From contig JASBZK010000054.1 in assembly GCA_029983505.1 (NCBI GenBank), forward strand, positions 1 to 9,760: DNA of 9,760 nt, written 5' to 3'. Below, in pieces: positions 5,725-9,760 of this stretch. The stretch comes from Porphyromonas sp. GTDB taxonomy: Bacteria; Bacteroidota; Bacteroidia; Bacteroidales; Porphyromonadaceae. Position numbers and translations under genes: made by a program. The notes beneath the pieces were generated by a model that worked only from the letters and a program-made list of their open reading frames with translations, ran no database searches and was not told the origin of the DNA. Position 1 is the stretch's first letter, and every line of letters begins with the position of its first letter.

Positions 5725-6354
5725 TTAAGCATTAAGCACTTCTACGAGTTTCTTGAGACCGCTTTCGGTAAAGACGAGCTTGCGGGCATCAAGGATACGG
5801 TACGTATTCACTTGCTCAGCCCTCTCGATGGATACGCCGGGGATATTGTGTGCACTTCTGAGTACATTCACGTCTGCGTTGTCCATCAGGAAAAGCGATT
5901 TGCTCTCATTGAGGTTGAGACCTTTGAGGATCTTGACGAATTCCTTGGTCTTGGGTGCTTCCATGGAGAAGTCTTCCACGACGAGGATTTCGCTGTCCTT
6001 AGCCTTGTAGCTGAGTGCGGAGAGGCGTGCCAGTCTTTTGACTTTCTTATTGACCTTGAGGTCGTACACTCTGGGCTTCGGTCCGAAGATCGTACCCCCG
6101 CCCTTCACGATCGGGCTCTTGATGTCGCCACGACGTGCGCCACCGGTACCCTTCTGACGGAAAAGCTTACGCGTAGAGTGTGCGTTTTCGCTTCTTTCTT
6201 TGGTCTTGGCAGTGCCCTGACGACGGTGTGCGAGGTATTGCTTCACATCCAAGTAAATGGCGTGATCATTAGGTTCGATCCCGAAGATGGCATCTTCGAG
6301 CGTCACCTTGCGGCCGGTATCTTCGCCGTTTATTTTGAGTACGTTTATTTCCAT
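5725..6354 (-). CDS. rplD: 50S ribosomal protein L4
   Basis: L4 binds 23S rRNA domain I early in assembly, and its extended loop lines the peptide exit tunnel together with L22. The 209-residue product has the expected Bacteroidota length. The tunnel loop is recognisable at about residues 57-90, with KLFRQKGTGGARRGD and then KGGGTIFGPKPR; these are the residues where macrolide resistance changes usually occur, and they look wild type. The C-terminal half is the alpha/beta globular domain. It lies between rplC (8 bases) and rplW (22 bases). In E. coli L4 represses its own operon by binding the S10 leader; whether it binds the rplC leader here is unknown. The short upstream sequence AAGCAAGAAA is A-rich. 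Confidence 0.97.
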   Translation of the reverse strand: MEINVLKINGEDTGRKVTLEDAIFGIEPNDHAIYLDVKQYLAHRRQGTAKTKERSENAHSTRKLFRQKGTGGARRGDIKSPIVKGGGTIFGPKPRVYDLKVNKKVKRLARLSALSYKAKDSEILVVEDFSMEAPKTKEFVKILKGLNLNESKSLFLMDNADVNVLRSAHNIPGVSIERAEQVNTYRILDARKLVFTESGLKKLVEVLNA

Positions 6355-6362
6355 TTTCTTGC

Positions 6363-6980
6363 TTAGCGTTCTACTACTACGATAGTACCTTTTGCACCGG
6401 GGACGGATCCTCTGACGAGGAGGACGTTGTGTTCGGGCATTACTTTAATCACACGCAGGTTGTGGATCGTAACTCGTCTGTTGCCGTCCTGACCCGCCAT
6501 GCGGAGGCCTTTGTACACGCGAGACGGAGTAGAGGACTCACCGATGGAACCCGGTGCTCTGAGCCTGTTCTTCTGACCGTGGGTCGTCTGACCGACACCG
6601 CCGAAGTGGTGGCGCTTAACGACGCCTTGGAATCCCTTACCTTTGCTGATGCCCCTGACGTTAACGAAATCCGCGCCATCAAAGATGTCGACTTTGATCT
6701 CGTCGCCGGCTTTGTATTCGGCATCAAAGTTCTTGAACTCGGCCAAGTGTCTCATGGGCGCTACTCCTGCCTTTGCAAAGTGACCTTGAAGCTGCTTGGT
6801 GGTGTGCTTCGCGTTCTTTTCTTCGAAACCTACCTGGATGGCCTGATAGCCGTCCTTTTCCAAAGTCTTGACTTGAGTAACGACGCAAGGACCTAATTCG
6901 ATAACAGTGCATGGAATGTTCTTTCCCTCGGCACTGAAAACGGAAGTCATTCCGATTTTCTTTCCTATTAATCCTGGCAT
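6363..6980 (-). CDS. rplC: 50S ribosomal protein L3
   Basis: L3 is one of the first proteins to bind 23S rRNA and reaches with a long loop toward the peptidyl transferase centre. The product is 205 residues from the start MPGLIGKKIGMTSVF, which matches the family N-terminus exactly. An in-frame Met 16 codons upstream would add a non-homologous leader, so I reject it. The core signature GISKGKGFQGVVKRHHFGG is intact, followed by THGQKNRLRAPGSIG. In the central loop the segment GSIGESSTPSR replaces the Gln-containing GSIGQNQTPG of the E. coli protein, the region methylated by PrmB, so that modification is probably absent here. The stop lies 8 bases before rplD, which suggests coupled translation. 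Its long structured leader is unusual for this cluster. Confidence 0.96.
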   Translation of the reverse strand: MPGLIGKKIGMTSVFSAEGKNIPCTVIELGPCVVTQVKTLEKDGYQAIQVGFEEKNAKHTTKQLQGHFAKAGVAPMRHLAEFKNFDAEYKAGDEIKVDIFDGADFVNVRGISKGKGFQGVVKRHHFGGVGQTTHGQKNRLRAPGSIGESSTPSRVYKGLRMAGQDGNRRVTIHNLRVIKVMPEHNVLLVRGSVPGAKGTIVVVER

Positions 6981-7063
6981 TTCAGTTTGATTGTTATGTT
7001 GAATAAAAATTATGCGGGGTGTCGGCAATTGTTTCGGATGCAGTCAGTCGGCTGAAAAATTTC

Positions 7064-7141
7064 GGTACGTACCAAGTCCCGTCCTCATACGGACATAGCG
7101 AGAGCGCGCGGTACGTAGGTCGAAGGGACTTTGCACGGTAC
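7064..7141 (-). promoter_or_regulatory. Structured 5' leader of rplC, possible autoregulatory RNA
   Basis: The closing helix pairs 7137-7141 (ggtac) with 7069-7073 (gtacc) and 7125-7131 (gggactt) with 7074-7080 (aagtccc), leaving a 5-base bulge at 7132-7136. It encloses a GTCC/GGAC hairpin (7081-7084 with 7091-7094) and a small GCG-AGAG-CGC hairpin near 7098-7107, so the fold resembles a junction. A competing helix is available: 7110-7117 (ggtacgta) is complementary to 7066-7073 (tacgtacc), and the two pairings cannot both form. Five U residues follow at 7059-7055 in the transcript. About 75 further unstructured, A/T-rich bases lead to the rplC start. Autoregulation by a ribosomal protein such as L4 is known for S10 operons in Gammaproteobacteria, but this RNA is not recognisably that one. 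Function is inferred. Confidence 0.45.
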
Positions 7142-7142
7142 C

Positions 7143-7173
7143 AAAATTTATCTTTCCAAGAGCATCCGGCAAA
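7143..7173 (-). promoter_or_regulatory. Candidate Bacteroidota-type promoter upstream of rplC
   Basis: On the minus strand a TTTG (7173-7170) is followed, after exactly 19 bases, by TAAATTTT then G (7150-7143). The Bacteroidota primary sigma factor recognises a -33 TTTG and a -7 TAnnTTTG spaced about 19-21 bases apart. The -33 box matches fully and the -7 box matches 7 of 8, or fully if one extra base is allowed within it. Initiation would fall around 7135-7141, where the first arm of the structured leader begins. It lies immediately after the rpsJ stop, in a 206-base gap. Confidence 0.5.
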
Positions 7174-7186
7174 AGCCGTCGTTACA

Positions 7187-7498
7187 TTAGAGATCGGTCT
7201 TGATCTCGATATCCACACCGCTCGGCAGTTCGAGACGTGCAAGGGCATCCACAGTCGTCGTCGTGGCATTCACGATATCGATGAGACGCTTGTAAGTGTG
7301 GAGTTGGAACTGCTCACGGCTCTTCTTATTGACGAAAGTAGAGCGGTTCACGGTAAATACGCGCTTGTGGGTAGGCAGAGGGATCGGGCCCTTGATCTGC
7401 ACGCCGGTGGGTTCGACAGCCTTGACGATCTTCTCAGCGGACTTATCCACGAGTGCGTGGTCATAAGACTTGATCTTAATGCGTATGATTTGGCTCAT
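7187..7498 (-). CDS. rpsJ: 30S ribosomal protein S10
   Basis: S10 sits in the head of the small subunit and contacts S3 and S14; in many bacteria it also serves as the NusE antitermination factor. The 103-residue product is full length. It begins MSQIIRIKIKSYDHALVDKS, and its central segment (about 38-59, GPIPLPTHKRVFTVNRSTFV) carries the family signature of the extended beta-hairpin loop. The start is clear because it is the first Met and matches the family N-terminus. The gene follows fusA by 65 bases. It is followed by an unusually long gap before rplC, so S10 may be transcribed with the str genes and partly uncoupled from the rest of the cluster. Confidence 0.97.
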   Translation of the reverse strand: MSQIIRIKIKSYDHALVDKSAEKIVKAVEPTGVQIKGPIPLPTHKRVFTVNRSTFVNKKSREQFQLHTYKRLIDIVNATTTTVDALARLELPSGVDIEIKTDL

Positions 7499-7501
7499 AT
7501 T

Positions 7502-7519
7502 ATTTTCTCTCTAGAAAAT
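7502..7519 (-). other. Small A/T hairpin just before the rpsJ start
   Basis: A perfect 7-bp inverted repeat (ATTTTCT / AGAAAAT, 4-base loop) ends three bases upstream of the rpsJ ATG. In RNA it would sit over the ribosome landing site. The stem is A/U-rich apart from one G-C pair, so it is probably weak. It may modestly limit S10 initiation or may be chance in an A-rich leader. Confidence 0.3.
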
Positions 7520-7563
7520 GTGGATGGTAAAATTTTATTCTCTCTCTGAATTTGAAGACTTGC

Positions 7564-9690
7564 TTACTTCAAAAGATCCACGCGACCGTCACGTTCTTCG
7601 AGGACTGCCTTGGCAATACCGGTGGAGACTTTTTCGTAGTGGTCGAATGACATCGTGGACGTAGCACGACCCGAAGTAATGGTACGGAGGTCGGTTACGT
7701 AGCCAAACATCTCGCTGAGCGGCGCCATAGCTTTGACGATGCGCGCTCCCGTGCTGGAAGAGTCCATACCTTCGACCTGACCGCGACGCTTATTCATATC
7801 GGAGATCACGTCACCCATGCTTTCTTCGGGAGTAACGACTTCGACTTTCATCATCGGTTCGAGGAGGACGGGGCTGGCCTTGGCACAAGCAGTCTTGAAG
7901 GCGTTGATGGCGCAGACTTCAAACGAGAGCTGGTCGGAGTCGACGGGGTGGAACGAACCGTCGATCACGGTGACTTTGAGCTGGTCTACAGGATAACCGC
8001 CGAGGACGCCGTTCTTCATAGCGCGTTCGAAACCCTTCTGGATGGAGGGGATATATTCCTTGGGGATGTTACCACCCTTCACTTCATCCACGAACTGCAG
8101 AGCACCTTCGAAGCCGGGATCAACGGGCTCAACGCGGACAATGATGTCCGCAAACTTACCACGACCACCGGTCTGCTTCTTGTAGGTCTCGCGAATCTCG
8201 ACGGGTTCGGTGATGGCTTCCTTGTAGCTAACCATCGGCTTGCCTTGGTTGGACTCAACCTTGAACTCGCGCTTGAGACGGTCGATGATGATCTCGAGGT
8301 GAAGCTCACCCATACCGCTGATGATGGTCTGACCCGTTTCTTCGTTCGTCTGGACACGGAAGGTCGGGTCTTCTTCGGCGAGCTTGGCCAAACCGACGTC
8401 AAGCTTATCCATATCGCTCTGCGTCTTAGGCTCGATGGCCACAGAGATCACAGGGTCGGGGAATTCCATGCTTTCGAGCGTGATCGGGTTGTTTTCGTCG
8501 CAGAGCGTATCTCCCGTGCGGATGTCTTTGAAGCCCACACCGGCACCGATATCACCGCAATGGATGGTTTCCATCGGGTTCTGGTGGTTGGAGTGCATCT
8601 GGAAAAGGCGGCTGATGCGTTCCCTCTTCTCGGTACGGCTGTTGTACACATAGCTGCCGGCATCAATGTGACCGGTGTACACTCTGAAGTAGCAGAGACG
8701 ACCTACATAGGGGTCGGTGGCGATCTTGAACGCAAGAGCCACGAGAGGTTCGTCTTCGCCTACGTTGCGCGTGATCTCAATGCTTTCGTCACGGGGATCT
8801 TTACCCTTGAAGGACGGGGTATCGATGGGCGAAGGGAGATAAGCGCAGACAGCGTCGAGCAGTGTCTGAACCCCCTTATTCTTAAAGGAAGAACCGGCGA
8901 GGACGGGATTGAACTTCAAGCCCACAGTACCCTTGCGGATGACGGCCTTGATTTCGTCTTCCGTGATGGCGTCGGGGTCGTTAAAGTACTTTTCCATAAA
9001 GTCGTCATCGAGCTCGGCGAGCGCCTCAAGGAGCTTGTCGCGCCACTCTTCGGCTTCGTCTTTGAGCTCGGGACGGATGTCGTCAATTTCGTACTCGGCA
9101 CCCATAGTCTCGTCGTGCCAAAGTATTTCCTTCATCTTGACGAGGTCGATGACGCCCTTGAAGTTTTCTTCGGCACCGATGGGGAGCTGGATAGGCCAGG
9201 CATTTGCGCCGAGCATATCGCGCATCATACGGACAGCTTCGAGGAAGTTTGCGCCCGAGCGGTCCATTTTATTGATGTAACCGATACGCGGCACACCGTA
9301 CTTTTCGGCCTGACGCCATACGGTTTCCGACTGAGGTTGCACGCCGGAGACGGCATCGAAAGCCGCGATTGTGCCGTCGAGGACACGGAGCGAGCGCTCT
9401 ACTTCGACCGTAAAGTCGACGTGCCCCGGGGTATCGATGAGGTTGATTTTGTACTGAGTACCGTTGTACTTCCAGTAGGTGGTCGTTGCAGCGGAGGTAA
9501 TTGTGATACCACGTTCCTGCTCCTGCTCCATCCAGTCCATAGTGGCTGCGCCGTCATGGACTTCCCCGATCTTATGGGTAAGACCGGTATAGAAGAGGAT
9601 ACGCTCGGAAGTAGTAGTCTTACCGGCATCGATGTGCGCCATGATGCCGATGTTGCGAGTGACTTCGAGATGCTGTGGATGATTTGCCAT
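7564..9690 (-). CDS. fusA: Translation elongation factor G (EF-G)
   Basis: EF-G is the cytoplasmic GTPase that drives tRNA-mRNA translocation on the ribosome and helps recycle ribosomes. The 708-residue product has full family length. Its GTPase motifs are intact: P-loop AHIDAGKT at 18-25, RGIT in switch I at 60-63, DTPGH in switch II at 86-90 and NKMD at 140-143. A beta-barrel domain II follows, then domain III, then domain IV beginning near GKPMVSYKEAI. The domain IV tip reads HPVDSD, with the conserved His near 581. Domain V contains RGQVEGMD. The start at MANHPQHLEVTRNIGIMAHID puts the P-loop at the expected distance. It is the first gene in the window and lies 65 bases ahead of rpsJ with no tuf between them, an arrangement typical of Bacteroidota. 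This is the main translational EF-G by context, not a resistance or mitochondrial-type paralogue. Nothing looks damaged. Confidence 0.98.
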   Translation of the reverse strand: MANHPQHLEVTRNIGIMAHIDAGKTTTSERILFYTGLTHKIGEVHDGAATMDWMEQEQERGITITSAATTTYWKYNGTQYKINLIDTPGHVDFTVEVERSLRVLDGTIAAFDAVSGVQPQSETVWRQAEKYGVPRIGYINKMDRSGANFLEAVRMMRDMLGANAWPIQLPIGAEENFKGVIDLVKMKEILWHDETMGAEYEIDDIRPELKDEAEEWRDKLLEALAELDDDFMEKYFNDPDAITEDEIKAVIRKGTVGLKFNPVLAGSSFKNKGVQTLLDAVCAYLPSPIDTPSFKGKDPRDESIEITRNVGEDEPLVALAFKIATDPYVGRLCYFRVYTGHIDAGSYVYNSRTEKRERISRLFQMHSNHQNPMETIHCGDIGAGVGFKDIRTGDTLCDENNPITLESMEFPDPVISVAIEPKTQSDMDKLDVGLAKLAEEDPTFRVQTNEETGQTIISGMGELHLEIIIDRLKREFKVESNQGKPMVSYKEAITEPVEIRETYKKQTGGRGKFADIIVRVEPVDPGFEGALQFVDEVKGGNIPKEYIPSIQKGFERAMKNGVLGGYPVDQLKVTVIDGSFHPVDSDQLSFEVCAINAFKTACAKASPVLLEPMMKVEVVTPEESMGDVISDMNKRRGQVEGMDSSSTGARIVKAMAPLSEMFGYVTDLRTITSGRATSTMSFDHYEKVSTGIAKAVLEERDGRVDLLK

Positions 9691-9760
9691 TTTTCGTCTT
9701 TCTCTGAGGCCCCGGATAGCGAGGCAACGGGTGGGTTAGGGATGGTTAGTCAGTGTTGTG
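9691..9760 (-). other. Leader or intergenic sequence before fusA
   Basis: Seventy bases lie between the window edge and the fusA start. They show no end of an S7-like reading frame, so the upstream gene (rpsG in most relatives, by established gene order) must end outside the window. The bases next to the fusA ATG are A-rich (AGAAAGACGAAAA) and lack a good Shine-Dalgarno, as is usual in Bacteroidota. I see no convincing TTTG/TAnnTTTG promoter here. Confidence 0.5.

Noticed and set aside
5644..6366. 240-codon plus-strand open frame opposite rplD
   Set aside because: Codon-bias shadow of L4; there is no promoter or family resemblance, and it spans the rplD-rplW boundary.
6981..7028. 16-residue N-terminal extension of L3 from an upstream in-frame ATG
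   Set aside because: The inner start gives the canonical MPGLIGKKIGMT beginning, and the extension has no homology to L3.
7019..7549. Plus-strand open frame across the rpsJ-rplC gap and rpsJ
   Set aside because: Most of it is antisense to rpsJ. The gap is better explained by a minus-strand promoter and RNA leader, and no protein family is recognised.
7502..7563. Possible promoter between fusA and rpsJ (TAAAATTTTA)
   Set aside because: No TTG or TTTG lies at 19-21 bases upstream; the nearest TTTG, in the fusA end, is about 32 bases away.

Overview
The window is a run of sixteen complete translation genes, all on the minus strand, so transcription runs from high to low coordinates. In transcription order they are fusA, rpsJ, rplC, rplD, rplW, rplB, rpsS, rplV, rpsC, rplP, rpmC, rpsQ, rplN, rplX, rplE and rpsN. 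This is the joined str-S10-spc ribosomal cluster. I found no gene on the plus strand and no mobile element, CRISPR, tRNA or rRNA.

The organism is most likely a member of the Bacteroidota, probably Bacteroidales and possibly near Porphyromonas. The reasons are: fusA leads directly into rpsJ with no tuf between them; L5, L14, L2, L22 and S3 read like recalled Bacteroidales sequences; S14 is an 89-residue zinc-free form; S3 carries an Arg/Gly-rich C-terminal tail; and the sequences before most start codons are A-rich without a clear Shine-Dalgarno. The species call is from memory of these families, not from a search.

Layout by region: 9760-9691 is leader or intergenic sequence before fusA. 9690-7564 is elongation factor G. 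7498-7187 is S10. A 206-base gap (7186-6981) follows, with a plausible Bacteroidota promoter and a branched, possibly switchable RNA leader ahead of rplC. 6980-3015 is a tight block L3-L4-L23-L2-S19-L22-S3 with short gaps and one overlap (L22/S3). A 131-base gap (3014-2884) has a second, weaker promoter candidate and hairpin before L16. 2883-216 holds L16-L29-S17-L14-L24-L5-S14, with an attenuator-like hairpin between L14 and L24. After S14 comes a strong intrinsic terminator (83-130) and about 80 structured bases to the window edge.

The genes make one ribosome-building unit: 30S proteins S10, S19, S3, S17 and S14; 50S proteins L3, L4, L23, L2, L22, L16, L29, L14, L24 and L5; and the translocation GTPase EF-G. 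The coding content is ordinary. What merits a second look is non-coding: the rplC leader, the rplP leader, and the terminator that separates S14 from whatever follows (normally rpsH). These suggest that the apparent single operon is divided into separately adjustable segments.
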